Source of the DNA: UBA4661 sp002405405
Lineage (GTDB): Bacteria; Bacteroidota; Ignavibacteria; Kapaibacteriales; UBA4661
Direction: 5' to 3'
DNA: 46,430 nucleotides
Assembly: GCA_036847245.1 (NCBI GenBank)
Contig: DAIUAL010000006.1
Location: forward strand, 1 to 46,430
A model generated the notes under the pieces. It searched no databases, was not told the origin of the DNA, and saw nothing but the letters and a program-made list of their open reading frames with translations. Positions 18,344-27,656 of the stretch are shown here, in pieces (position 1 is the first letter of the stretch; every line of letters begins with the position of its first letter). A program made the translations under genes and the position numbers.

Positions 18344-18727
18344 AGAGCCTTGAATACAGAGAAAGATGTGGAATACACATCAAGAAAACGAAGATTAGTG
18401 CAGCAAAGATAATAGATCGTGTAGGGGAACACAAATTGATATATGCAATCATGAAGAAATAGTACGATGAGAAATCAGAGAATATAAATTTTTCAGATTT
18501 CATCGATAAGAAATAAACAATCAGCTAATTAATGGAAACCTCGTATTTTCGGCATGTTGGAGCAAAAAATTGCAAGGGAAAGATGACAAGTACTCATACT
18601 GTCATGATGTGTATTCAGGGGCTAAATAAAGTATTCGTACACAATGAATAACAATCTTTTGTCATGCTCTTGTCGTAGAATTGATATCACAAAGCACCTT
18701 GCTGTGATAAGACTTTTTCCATATAAT
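18344..18727. other. 384-bp intergenic region upstream of the GH140-like gene
   Basis: Divergent region between sufE and the T9SS-type enzyme. AT-rich; I see no gene in it. It holds one imperfect inverted repeat just before the downstream start (separate entry). In-frame ATGs at 18644 and further down lie before the signal peptide and are not preferred as starts. Confidence 0.5.
18685..18709. promoter_or_regulatory. Inverted repeat upstream of the GH140-like gene
   Basis: TATCACA (18685-18691) and TGTGATA (18703-18709) form a perfect 7-bp inverted repeat with 11 bases between, ending 19 bp before the ATG at 18728. It is followed by a short T run. It could be an operator or a leader hairpin limiting translation. 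No regulator is assigned. Confidence 0.35.
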
Positions 18728-20776
18728 ATGATGACTCTCCGTACAGTAGCGTTACTGTGGGTTGTTTATGTAAGTGTATTTGTTTGTATGTCGATGTCGG
18801 CACAAACTACCACTTCATTCTCCGGTGTTCAGTATCAATCCGTAATGCTGAAATTCATAGCACAAAAAAAAGCTGTCGAACCAATTCGTGATGTACGGGT
18901 CGTATGCGAGTACACGCATACAACCGGTATAACATTCATGGCAGAATGTTTTTGGAATGGGGGGCAGGAATATGCCAGTCGATTCCTGCCCATGCGAAGC
19001 GGTGTATGGACATATCGTACGATTGCACAAGACACCACGGATAGAGGATTGCACAACCAACAAGGTACTTTGACAATTGAACCGGCGCAGTCGCAACATC
19101 CTAATCCGCTCTATCGCAATGGTAATCTTGGAATTGCTGATAACCCACGTTTTTTTGCACACGAAAATGGCGAACCCTTCTTTTGGCTTGCCGACACGGC
19201 ATGGGAAATCGTGTGGAAGTCACGCCTTGCTGAGATGAAGTCATATATCAGTGACCGTAAACGTAAAGGCTTTACGGCATTACAAATTGTGTGTATGTCG
19301 CATCAAGTGTTCACACGGGGCGTTGGTGTTATCAATCGTAATAATGAACCATACTTTCTTGACAATAATTACCTGCGATTGAATCCGCGTTATTTTCAGT
19401 ATCTCGACACCTTGGTACAGATGGCAAATGACAGTGGTATGGTTGCTGTGTTGGTGCCATTGTGGGCATACATGAATGAATTGCATCCTTCGATATGGGT
19501 AAGTAACCAACTCAATCGTGAGCAGTCATTGAATGCGGCACGATACATTGGTGCACGTTATGCAGGCAATCATGTGGCATGGATTATGGCGGGTGATAAT
19601 AGTTATACAACACCCGCTCAAAAAGAGTTTTGGAATACCTTTGCACGAACGATCCATCAATCAAGCGGACGGCGACATATTTCGACTATTCATCCTCTTG
19701 CATGGTCGGCATCGTTTGATTATTTCCCGCAAACAACGGACTGGCTCGATTTCAACATGTATCAGTCTTCGCATGTAGCTGAAGAGCGTTACACATGGGA
19801 AGCGGGTATGCGTGGAGCAGCATTGACACCGACGAAGCCTAATCTCAATGGTGAAGCAGTGTATGAGGATATTTTTAATAATCTGTGGGAGCCGGGCGAT
19901 ACGGTTTTTCGTAATACTTTTCGGATTCGACCCGAGCATGTACGCCGAGCAAGCTATGAGAGTATGTTCTCCGGTGCGCAAGCAGGTATCACGTATGGAG
20001 GTAATGGTATATGGCAGTGGAATACCCGCGAAATACCCGGCTCGCACCAACCGCGTTTTACTGTGGATAGTGCGTGGAATTTTATTGGCTCAACACAGAT
20101 GGCATATCTCAAGAGTTTTATGGTGGCATTACCATGGTATCGCATGTCGCCTTATACACAAGTGCAATATCGCAATGGCCGCGTGCCGGGCGATCCTCAA
20201 GCACGTGTCTGGTCAATGATACGCAATGACAATGAGCTACTTGTATGCTATGTACCGAAGCCTGAACCTATTCGTGTGGATTTTCCTTCCATCAAAGCAA
20301 CATTTGTTACTGTACAGTGGTGGTCACCGAGTACGAATCAGTGGAGTATTGCCGATACCCTTATCAATCGCAATTTCCTTACTATTCAGCCACCCCGTCT
20401 TCCCAATAGCAAAGTACCGAATACCGTTCTTGTAAACCCTGACATTATGCTGGTAGTGCGAGCACTCGAGTATAGTAGTCCTATTGTACCGATTACACCA
20501 AGTGTGGAGATTGACGGTATTGCACCTAATCCAATTGTTGGCGAAGAAATGGTCCTGCGGTATGCTATGAAAAAAGATCATTCTTCAGCGCTGCATATTT
20601 CAATTGTCAACATGCAGGGTAAAGAAGTTTATTCATCTGAAGCAATGCCCAATCTTCGGGAGTTCCGATGGAATCTTCGTGATGTACAGGGCAACCGTGT
20701 AACTGATGGTGCCTACATTGCACGGCTGTATTATGCTTCAACAGTCCGTTCCATACCTTTTGTCATCGTTCGGTAA
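18728..20776 (+). CDS. T9SS-secreted DUF5060/DUF4038 glycosidase-like protein
   Basis: 682 residues from the ATG at 18728, which starts a signal peptide (core VALLWVVYVSVFVCMSMS, cleavage after SAQ). Domains in order: an Ig-like DUF5060 part at about 35-125, a DUF4038 TIM-barrel part at about 130-470 (FFWLADTAWE, GFTALQIV, WIMAGDNS, NLNGEAVYE), a small beta domain at about 480-600, and a C-terminal type A sorting domain at about 605-682 (PNPIVGEEMVLRY, TDGAYIARLYY). DUF4038 includes the GH140 apiosidases; Asp290 and Glu376 are candidate catalytic residues, by analogy only. The sorting domain implies passage of the outer membrane by T9SS. Substrate unknown; probably a plant or algal glycan. 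Confidence 0.85.
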   Translation: MMTLRTVALLWVVYVSVFVCMSMSAQTTTSFSGVQYQSVMLKFIAQKKAVEPIRDVRVVCEYTHTTGITFMAECFWNGGQEYASRFLPMRSGVWTYRTIAQDTTDRGLHNQQGTLTIEPAQSQHPNPLYRNGNLGIADNPRFFAHENGEPFFWLADTAWEIVWKSRLAEMKSYISDRKRKGFTALQIVCMSHQVFTRGVGVINRNNEPYFLDNNYLRLNPRYFQYLDTLVQMANDSGMVAVLVPLWAYMNELHPSIWVSNQLNREQSLNAARYIGARYAGNHVAWIMAGDNSYTTPAQKEFWNTFARTIHQSSGRRHISTIHPLAWSASFDYFPQTTDWLDFNMYQSSHVAEERYTWEAGMRGAALTPTKPNLNGEAVYEDIFNNLWEPGDTVFRNTFRIRPEHVRRASYESMFSGAQAGITYGGNGIWQWNTREIPGSHQPRFTVDSAWNFIGSTQMAYLKSFMVALPWYRMSPYTQVQYRNGRVPGDPQARVWSMIRNDNELLVCYVPKPEPIRVDFPSIKATFVTVQWWSPSTNQWSIADTLINRNFLTIQPPRLPNSKVPNTVLVNPDIMLVVRALEYSSPIVPITPSVEIDGIAPNPIVGEEMVLRYAMKKDHSSALHISIVNMQGKEVYSSEAMPNLREFRWNLRDVQGNRVTDGAYIARLYYASTVRSIPFVIVR

Positions 20777-20904
20777 TTCTGCAATATGACATGATTCAAA
20801 ATGGTATTTTTGCTATTGTAATACGTAAGCGATACGAAGCAGGCAATGCGTACTGTCATTCTGTATCGCTTTCTTTTCTTATTTATTTTCCTTGAACAAC
20901 TGCT

Positions 20905-21420
20905 ATGGCAAAAAAAGCAACGGCAACAAAAACAACATCATCGGCAAAAGTCGGTGCAAAAAAAACAGGGGCAACTAAGCAAATTCCTACCAAAGAAAAA
21001 ACAGCAAGCGGAGTTGTACTCAGCAAAACAGCAGGTATGAAAGGCGAAGCAACAATCCTTGAAAACTTTGCAAATCCGAATCCGGGTCGGCTCTATACGA
21101 TTACCCATGTCAATGAAGAATTTACATCGGTTTGCCCAAAAACAGGGTTGCCGGATTTCGGTGTGGTTACTGTGAGTTATGTACCGGATCAACTCTGCAT
21201 TGAATTGAAGTCGCTCAAATATTACTTTTTGGAATTCCGTAATCAGGGGATTTTTTACGAAGCAGTAACAAATAAAATTCTTGATGATTTGGTAGCAGTG
21301 TGCGATCCTTTTGAAATGGAAGTGGTTACAGAATGGGGTGTACGCGGTGGCATTCGTTCCGTTATTACAGCAGAATACATGAAGCCCATTGATTTTGCTG
21401 ATGATGAAGATCTCGTCTAA
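20905..21420 (+). CDS. queF: NADPH-dependent 7-cyano-7-deazaguanine reductase QueF, with basic N-terminal tail
   Basis: 171 residues. Reduces preQ0 to preQ1 in queuosine synthesis. The unimodular QueF core starts near residue 45; it carries catalytic Cys77 (SVCPKTGLPDF), Asp84 and the ELKSLKYYFLEFRNQG binding motif with Glu100. Residues 1-42 are a Lys/Ala/Thr-rich low-complexity tail absent from most QueF proteins. A start at Met45 would remove the tail, but the ATG at 20905 fits its spacing to the previous gene. Followed after 24 bp by queD, so the two are an operon. Confidence 0.93.
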   Translation: MAKKATATKTTSSAKVGAKKTGATKQIPTKEKTASGVVLSKTAGMKGEATILENFANPNPGRLYTITHVNEEFTSVCPKTGLPDFGVVTVSYVPDQLCIELKSLKYYFLEFRNQGIFYEAVTNKILDDLVAVCDPFEMEVVTEWGVRGGIRSVITAEYMKPIDFADDEDLV

Positions 21421-21444
21421 CACAAGACTCATCATGGTACAAGT

Positions 21445-21900
21445 ATGACAGAAAACAATTCTATGTACGGAGCACACGAAACACGTATTGCTAAAGACTT
21501 TCGGTGGGAAATGGCGCATCGTCTGCCTTTTCACAATGGGCTATGCAAAAACTTGCACGGACATTCATATCGGGCACGCGTGGAGATTGTCGGTACTAAT
21601 GATGCACATGGCATGGTCTTAGACTACTACGATATGAAGCGCATTATTAAGCCGATTATTGAACGATTAGATCACTCCTTTTTATGCGATACCAATGATA
21701 CCATTATGGTAGAATTTTTTCGTATGCATCCGATGAAGGTGAATTATATCGATATGCCCTCAACTGCTGAGAATATCGCGTGGTACATCGTGCAGGAAAT
21801 TGCTCCGCTCTTGGCAGAATTTGCCAATCTCCGTTCTGTGCGTGTGCGTGTCCACGAAACGGAAAATACCTATGCCGAAGTAGAACAAACATTGCGATAA
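21445..21900 (+). CDS. queD: 6-carboxytetrahydropterin synthase QueD
   Basis: 151-residue member of the PTPS family. It makes 6-carboxy-5,6,7,8-tetrahydropterin from dihydroneopterin triphosphate, the first step towards preQ0. Zinc ligands are His25 (MAHRLPF), His38 and His40 (LHGHSYRARV); Cys34 in the NGLCKNLHGH motif is the usual catalytic Cys. LDYYDMK, LDHSFLC and ETENTYAEVE are also family motifs. The conserved QueD-type Cys rather than the PTPS arrangement supports QueD, as does its neighbour queF. The middle genes queC and queE are not in the window. Confidence 0.92.
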   Translation: MTENNSMYGAHETRIAKDFRWEMAHRLPFHNGLCKNLHGHSYRARVEIVGTNDAHGMVLDYYDMKRIIKPIIERLDHSFLCDTNDTIMVEFFRMHPMKVNYIDMPSTAENIAWYIVQEIAPLLAEFANLRSVRVRVHETENTYAEVEQTLR

Positions 21901-21967
21901 TGCTCTCTATAAGACAGGATAGACACACAACATAATTTTTTCTCGATCATTTTTAGGATATAGATTC

Positions 21968-23416
21968 ATGTCAGTTCGCGTTCGATTTGCGCCTTCGCCC
22001 ACCGGCTATTTACATGTTGGTGGTTTACGTACGGCTCTCTACAACTATCTTTTTGCTAAGCATCATGGTGGAAAATGTATTCTTCGTATTGAAGATACCG
22101 ACCGTACACGCTTTGTCGAAGGGGCGGTAGAAAATCTCATTCGTTCCTTGCGTTGGGCAGGTATTGAATTCGATGAAAGTCCTGAAGTTGGTGGCGAATA
22201 CGGACCATATACGCAGTCTGAACGCTTTGACATGTATCGTCAGTATGGTATGGAATTGCTTCATAAGGGGCACGCATATTATGCTTTCGACACCCCCGAA
22301 GAACTCGATGCCATGCGCGAGCGTCAGCAAAAGGCGGGGATTGCTCCACGCTATGACCGCACAACTATGCGCAATCAATACACGCTCGGCGAAGCTGAAA
22401 CTGCGCGACTTATGGCGGACAATGCACCGCATGTGATACGTTTGAAAGTGCCGCTCGCGGGCGAAATTAAATTCTCGGATCTTGTACGGGGTGAGATTGT
22501 TGTTCCTGCGCGCGATGTCGATGATCAAATTTTACTGAAATCGGATGGCTTTCCTACTTATCACTTAGCGAATGTCGTCGATGATCATTTCATGCAGATT
22601 ACGCATGTAATTCGTGGAGAAGAGTGGTTGCCCTCTACACCAAAGCATGCACTCATGTATGATGCGTTTGGTTGGGAGCGTCCTGCTTTTGCGCACTTGC
22701 CTCTGCTCTTGAATCCTGATAAATCGAAGCTCTCAAAGCGTCAAGGTGATGTTGCCGTTGAGGACTACCGCGACAAAGGATACTTCAAAGAGGCATTGGT
22801 CAACTTTGTTGCACTCTTGGGTTGGAATCCGACATCAGATCGTGAGATTTTTTCGATGGCAGAAATGATCGAAACATTCCGCCTCGAAAAAGTGAACAAA
22901 GCAGGGGCTGTCTTTGATATTCAAAAGCTTGATTGGATGAATAACGAATATCTGCGGCTGAAGCCTTCTGCCGCGCTCGCTGATGCACTTATCGATGAAG
23001 CTTGTGAAAAGGGACTGACCGACAATAAGGCATATTTGGAGCAAGTGATTACTCTTGTGCGCGAGCGTGTTCACAAGGTAAATGAGCTTCTACCATTTGC
23101 AACCTATATGTTTCAACAGCCGACTGAATTTGATGAAGAATACAAAGCAAAATTCTGGACAGATGAAGCCAAACAACACATTCCCAAGATCATCGAAAAA
23201 TTCCGTCATGCCGAGTCATTCGATCATACGACCTTGAATGGCATTGTCAAGGAATACGCCAAAGAAAGCGGTGTCAAAATGGGTGTCTTTGCGAATGTAC
23301 TGCGTTTGATGACCACGGGTAAACAGGTAGGTGCAGGTGTTTTTGAAACACTTGAAACACTTGGTAAAGAACACGTTCTTGCACGATGTGAATATTTTCT
23401 TGGGCGGTTTGCATAG
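21968..23416 (+). CDS. gltX: Glutamyl-tRNA synthetase
   Basis: 482 residues. Class I synthetase charging tRNA-Glu. The HIGH-type motif HVGG is at residues 16-19 (PSPTGYLHVGGLRTALYNYL) and the KMSKS-type motif is KLSKRQGD. The C-terminal anticodon-binding domain is present to the end (LGRFA). An AGGA site precedes the ATG at 21968. It follows queD by 67 bp and ends at a strong shared terminator. Confidence 0.97.
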   Translation: MSVRVRFAPSPTGYLHVGGLRTALYNYLFAKHHGGKCILRIEDTDRTRFVEGAVENLIRSLRWAGIEFDESPEVGGEYGPYTQSERFDMYRQYGMELLHKGHAYYAFDTPEELDAMRERQQKAGIAPRYDRTTMRNQYTLGEAETARLMADNAPHVIRLKVPLAGEIKFSDLVRGEIVVPARDVDDQILLKSDGFPTYHLANVVDDHFMQITHVIRGEEWLPSTPKHALMYDAFGWERPAFAHLPLLLNPDKSKLSKRQGDVAVEDYRDKGYFKEALVNFVALLGWNPTSDREIFSMAEMIETFRLEKVNKAGAVFDIQKLDWMNNEYLRLKPSAALADALIDEACEKGLTDNKAYLEQVITLVRERVHKVNELLPFATYMFQQPTEFDEEYKAKFWTDEAKQHIPKIIEKFRHAESFDHTTLNGIVKEYAKESGVKMGVFANVLRLMTTGKQVGAGVFETLETLGKEHVLARCEYFLGRFA

Positions 23417-23463
23417 ATAGAGTGTCGTTGCATACAGAATGGAAGTAAGAACCTAACAATAAA

Positions 23464-23495
23464 AAGGCGGATTCTCGATCAAGAGAATCCGCCTT
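23464..23495. terminator. Bidirectional terminator between gltX and nrdJ
   Basis: A perfect 13-bp stem, AAGGCGGATTCTC (23464-23476) and GAGAATCCGCCTT (23483-23495), with a 6-base loop, preceded by an A-tract and followed by a short T run. It lies between the convergent gltX and nrdJ genes. Confidence 0.9.
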
Positions 23496-23524
23496 GTCTC
23501 TTGTAGCGACGCGCTGTAGAGCGG

Positions 23525-26500
23525 TTATGAGCAACCTGTGGTTGTGCCGCAATCATCGCACACGGTGCAGGAACCATTACGTTTTACGCGCATGGAACCA
23601 CAATTACCGCACTGTTCGCCTGTATACCCTTTAGCTTTTGCCTCTTTGACCCTTGCTGTTTTACCATTAGTAACAGCAACTGCTTTTGTTACGGTTGTAA
23701 CAGTCGGTGTCAATTCAGGTGTATCTGATTTCATCATCATCGACATTTCATTATCGTTGATGTCATCAGAATTGCTGATAACTGATGTTTTGAGCTCATC
23801 AACAGCAGTGACATGCACAAAGTCTGTGCTTTTTTGATTGTCATAGCCAATCGAGCGGAATACATAATCCAAAATAGAGGTAGAGTTTTTAATCGACTCA
23901 TGTCCTTCGACGATACCTGCCGGTTCGAAGCGGGTGAAAACAAAAGAATCAACGGGGTCTTCAAGCGGCATACCATATTGCAATGCTTTCGAGGCGAGCA
24001 CGGCAAAGCAATTCATCAACCCTTTGAATGAAGCACCCTCTTTGTACATGTCGATGAAAATTTCTCCCAAGGATCCATCTTCAAATTCACCGGTACGCAA
24101 GAATACTTTATGACCGCCAACATATGCTTCGCGAATAAAGCCTTTGCGTTTTTTCGGTAAGCGGCGGCGGTCAGCGCGATGATATACGCGCTCGACGATG
24201 TGCTGTTGTACCTCTTTCGGACCTTTAGTTTCATCGAGAGTTTCTTCATCACCCAGCATGAGAATTTCATCCAGATCGCTTGTGCTGTTGAGAGGTTGTG
24301 AGAGTTTTGAGCCATCACGATACAATGCCACAGCCTTAGTCATCAATTTCCATGATTGCAAATACACTTCGGCAACTTCAGCAATGCTTGCTTCGCCGGG
24401 CATATTTACTGTTTTGGAAATAGCACCGGAGATGAAAGGCTGTACTGCCGCCATCATGCGAACATGTGCCATGTATTCGATATAACGTTCACCGCGTTTG
24501 CCGCATTTGTTTGCGCAATCGAAGATAGAAAGATGTTCATCTTTCAAGAAGGGTGCACCTTCGATGGTCATTGTACCGCACACATGATCATTTGCTTCTT
24601 CGATTTGTTGCTTGGTAAAGCCAAGAGCCACAAGCATATCGAAAGAGAAATCATTCAGTTGTTCATCGGTAAAACCAAGAACATGTTTGCAGAAATCTTC
24701 GCCAAGCGTCCATTTGTTGAAGGCAAATTTGATGTCGAAAACACTATCTAATTGTTTCTCGATATCATCAATTTTTTCATTGGTAAAGCCCTTGTCTTTG
24801 AGCGACTGACGATTAATGTGCGGACAGCCAATCAGTGTGCCATGACCTTTGCAGTATTTTTCAATGGCATCAATCTGTTGTGGAGTATAGCCCAAATTCA
24901 CCAATGCTTTTTGTACGGATTGGTTCACAATTTTGAAGTATCCGCCACCGGCAAGTTTTTTGAACTTCACAATCGCAAAATCAGGTTCGATACCGGTGGT
25001 ATCACAATCCATTACAAGACCAATCGTACCTGTCGGCGCGATCACGGTTGTTTGTGCATTGCGATAGCCATATTGCTCCCCAAGTTCGAGAGCGCGATCC
25101 CAAGACTCTTTTGCTGCTTGAAGAAGGGCTTTATCAGGGCAGTACACAGGATTGATTCCCATTGGGGCAACAGTTAATTGCTCATATTCTTCAGCTGGTG
25201 CATTGTATGCCGCACGGCGATGATTGCGCATCACACGGAGCATTGCATCACGATTACGAGCAAAGCCCGGGAATGCGCCGACTTCGCTTGCCATTTCAGC
25301 AGAGGTAGCGTATGCTTCACCGGTCATAAGGGCAGAAATTGCACCTGCCATCGCAAGACCTTGCGGTGAATCATACGGGATGCCTGCGGTCATGAGAATT
25401 GTACCTAAGTTGGCAAAGCCTAATCCGAGTGTGCGGAATTCATAACTCAATTCAGCAACGCGCTCAGAAGGGAATTGAGCCATCAAAACAGAGATTTCCA
25501 AAATCATCGTCCACAAACGCACACCATGACGGAAATCATCAACAAGAAACTCACCGGTTTCAGGGTGAACAAAATGTGCCAAATTTAAGCTGGCAAGATT
25601 GCACGCAGTATCATCGAGGAACATATACTCGGAGCATGGGTTCGAACCATTAATACGACCATCTGCAGGGCAGGTGTGCCACTCATTGATGGTTGTGTCG
25701 AATTGTAAACCCGGATCGGCAGATTTCCATGCGTTGATGGCAATTTTATTCCATAAATCACGTGCTTTCACTGTGCGAGCAACTTGTTTGTTGGTACGCC
25801 ATTTCAATTCCCATGGTTCATCATTCATGACGGCAACCATAAATTCATTGGTAACACGAACAGTGTTATTAGAGTTTTGACCGCTCACGGTGATATATGC
25901 TTCACCCTCATAGTGTGTATCAAAACTCCGCAAGTCGAGTGTGGTATAGCCTTGTTCTACCAATGTCAGTGTGCGCAAAATATAATTCATGGGCACTTCA
26001 TCTTTGACGGCCTCTTGCATAAGTTTTGCGAGCCGTTTGTTGGTTTTGTAGTCTGCACCGGATACTGCTGCTTCATCCATAATTGCTTGTAAGCGTTTTT
26101 GCATGATGCGTGAACCGGCAACAAGAGCGGCTACTTTTTCTTCTTCTTTTGATTTCCATGCAATGAATTCTTCAATATCCGGATGATCAGCATCAAGGAT
26201 GACCATTTTTGCCGCACGGCGTGTTGTACCGCCGGACTTAATTGCTCCTGCAGCACGATCATAGATTTTCAAGAAACTCATGAGACCGGAAGATTTGCCA
26301 CCGCCTGACAGACGCTCGCCTGAAGCACGCAGATTGGAGAAATTCGTCCCCGTACCGGAACCATATTTGAAGACACGAGCTTCACGTGTCATAAGGTCGA
26401 AAATACCGCCTTCATTGACGAGATCATCATCAATCGACTGGATAAAGCATGCATGAGGCTGGGGATGAGTGTAAGCATCATCAGACTTGACAAGTTGCTT

Positions 26501-26995
26501 TGTTGTTGGGTCAACATAGTAATGTCCTTGTGACTTGCCGGTAATGTTGTATGCATAATTTAGACCGGTATTGAACCACTGCGGCGAATTTGGAGCAGTC
26601 ATTTGACGCAGAAGCATATAAGCAACTTCGTCATAAAAAATAGCTGCATCATCATCGGTAGTAAAGTATCCGTGCTCTTTACCCCAATGTGTCCAGCATC
26701 CCGCCAAACGATGTACAACTTGTTTAACTGATGTCTCGGAGCCGAACTTTTGTTCGCCCTTATCATCGAGCAAAGGATTGCCTTGTTCATCTTTGAGCGG
26801 TACTCCCGCTTTGCGGAAATATTTCTGCGCTAAGATGTCGGTAGCAACCTGCGACCATTGTTTGGGCACTTCGATATTGTCCATCTTGAAGACGATCGAT
26901 CCGTCAGGATTGCGTAAAACCGAAGACCGTGTGGTGTATTCAATTTGGTCGTACACCGATATTTCTGGTTGGGTAAAGCGGCGCGTTATACGCAT
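23525..26995 (-). CDS. nrdJ: Adenosylcobalamin-dependent (class II) ribonucleotide reductase NrdJ
   Basis: 1156 residues. Reduces ribonucleotides to deoxyribonucleotides with a B12-generated thiyl radical. The active-site motif NPCSE has Asn452, Cys454 and Glu456; Cys183 (HACFIQ) and Cys465 (DTACNLASLNL) are redox partners. The C-terminal zinc-ribbon-like tail has five cysteines, after the motif CGNCGSMRVKRNGSC. The TSCPD-like domain precedes it. The ATG at 26995 has GAGGAG upstream. It is oriented away from a long 660-bp region with no other gene. No nrdA/B or nrdD copy is seen here, so it may be the main source of dNTPs. Confidence 0.96.
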   Translation of the reverse strand: MRITRRFTQPEISVYDQIEYTTRSSVLRNPDGSIVFKMDNIEVPKQWSQVATDILAQKYFRKAGVPLKDEQGNPLLDDKGEQKFGSETSVKQVVHRLAGCWTHWGKEHGYFTTDDDAAIFYDEVAYMLLRQMTAPNSPQWFNTGLNYAYNITGKSQGHYYVDPTTKQLVKSDDAYTHPQPHACFIQSIDDDLVNEGGIFDLMTREARVFKYGSGTGTNFSNLRASGERLSGGGKSSGLMSFLKIYDRAAGAIKSGGTTRRAAKMVILDADHPDIEEFIAWKSKEEEKVAALVAGSRIMQKRLQAIMDEAAVSGADYKTNKRLAKLMQEAVKDEVPMNYILRTLTLVEQGYTTLDLRSFDTHYEGEAYITVSGQNSNNTVRVTNEFMVAVMNDEPWELKWRTNKQVARTVKARDLWNKIAINAWKSADPGLQFDTTINEWHTCPADGRINGSNPCSEYMFLDDTACNLASLNLAHFVHPETGEFLVDDFRHGVRLWTMILEISVLMAQFPSERVAELSYEFRTLGLGFANLGTILMTAGIPYDSPQGLAMAGAISALMTGEAYATSAEMASEVGAFPGFARNRDAMLRVMRNHRRAAYNAPAEEYEQLTVAPMGINPVYCPDKALLQAAKESWDRALELGEQYGYRNAQTTVIAPTGTIGLVMDCDTTGIEPDFAIVKFKKLAGGGYFKIVNQSVQKALVNLGYTPQQIDAIEKYCKGHGTLIGCPHINRQSLKDKGFTNEKIDDIEKQLDSVFDIKFAFNKWTLGEDFCKHVLGFTDEQLNDFSFDMLVALGFTKQQIEEANDHVCGTMTIEGAPFLKDEHLSIFDCANKCGKRGERYIEYMAHVRMMAAVQPFISGAISKTVNMPGEASIAEVAEVYLQSWKLMTKAVALYRDGSKLSQPLNSTSDLDEILMLGDEETLDETKGPKEVQQHIVERVYHRADRRRLPKKRKGFIREAYVGGHKVFLRTGEFEDGSLGEIFIDMYKEGASFKGLMNCFAVLASKALQYGMPLEDPVDSFVFTRFEPAGIVEGHESIKNSTSILDYVFRSIGYDNQKSTDFVHVTAVDELKTSVISNSDDINDNEMSMMMKSDTPELTPTVTTVTKAVAVTNGKTARVKEAKAKGYTGEQCGNCGSMRVKRNGSCTVCDDCGTTTGCS

Positions 26996-27656
26996 ACAAA
27001 CTCCTCTATACGTTTTGTAGGATGTTGAAGAAAAGAAAATGATAAATCATACAACGGACTTCTCTCTGTATGCTGTTGCAATGGGTATCTCACACGAATG
27101 GTGTTGTCTATCCTTGCGTCCTCGCAGATGGCTGGTACTCATATCTTCCTTTATAGCTACAACACTCTCGATAAGGAGGTACAGAAACCTTTATCGAATG
27201 ATACAACTTCTTACAGAATCCGATGGCATACCGCTGTTGAAGAAACAACAGTAGTTGTAAGGACTATGTAAACAATGGAAAAGAATGAGGTGCAAACGCC
27301 CACAAAATGTTGCTGCAAAACACTTAGCGGCTAGATTTTGCACTAAGCAGATCGATCTGAATTTCAGTACGATTGCCAATACCACGGTGCAATACCATAC
27401 TGCCTATGGTAAAGCGACTGTAGATCATCGCCACGCTTTTTGTTATGACGTGGAGTACAAAATCATCGATGATAACTTACAAACAAGCGATGAAGTTTCC
27501 ACACGCAAAAATTAGAGCAAGTGTTTTTTTTTCACATTTAGCAAATAATGTGAAATGTGCCGAATTTGTGAAAAAAACAAAGATTTTATGGCGAAGTATG
27601 CTAATGAAGGCATAACAACGATATGCGAAATTTAATGTGGTGTTATAATGAATTAT
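26996..27656. other. 661-bp region upstream of nrdJ with inverted repeats
   Basis: No convincing gene in any frame. On the minus strand, read towards nrdJ, I see several short self-complementary stretches: ATCATCGATGAT (27462-27473), CCACG paired with CGTGG (27431-27453), ACCATA paired with TATGGT (27394-27410) and TTTCACATT paired with AATGTGAAA (27530-27555). The second is enclosed by ATCATCG and CGATGAT. I searched for the cobalamin riboswitch B12-box core and did not see it. It may be promoter plus leader. Confidence 0.4.
27530..27555. repeat. 9-bp inverted repeat in the nrdJ upstream region
   Basis: TTTCACATT (27530-27538) and AATGTGAAA (27547-27555) separated by 8 bases, next to a T-run at 27524-27530. 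No U-tract follows in either direction in a terminator arrangement, so an operator or weak hairpin is more likely than a terminator. Confidence 0.4.

Noticed and set aside
20938..21534. Antisense frame of 198 residues over queF
   Set aside because: Shadow of the conserved queF gene; Cys/Phe-rich composition and no start signals.
27285..27515. 76-residue open frame on the plus strand
   Set aside because: No ribosome site, no recognisable pattern, and it overlaps the inverted-repeat region upstream of nrdJ.
26996..27656. Cobalamin riboswitch before nrdJ
   Set aside because: No B12-box core and no usual conserved hairpin sequence seen on the minus strand; only unrelated inverted repeats.
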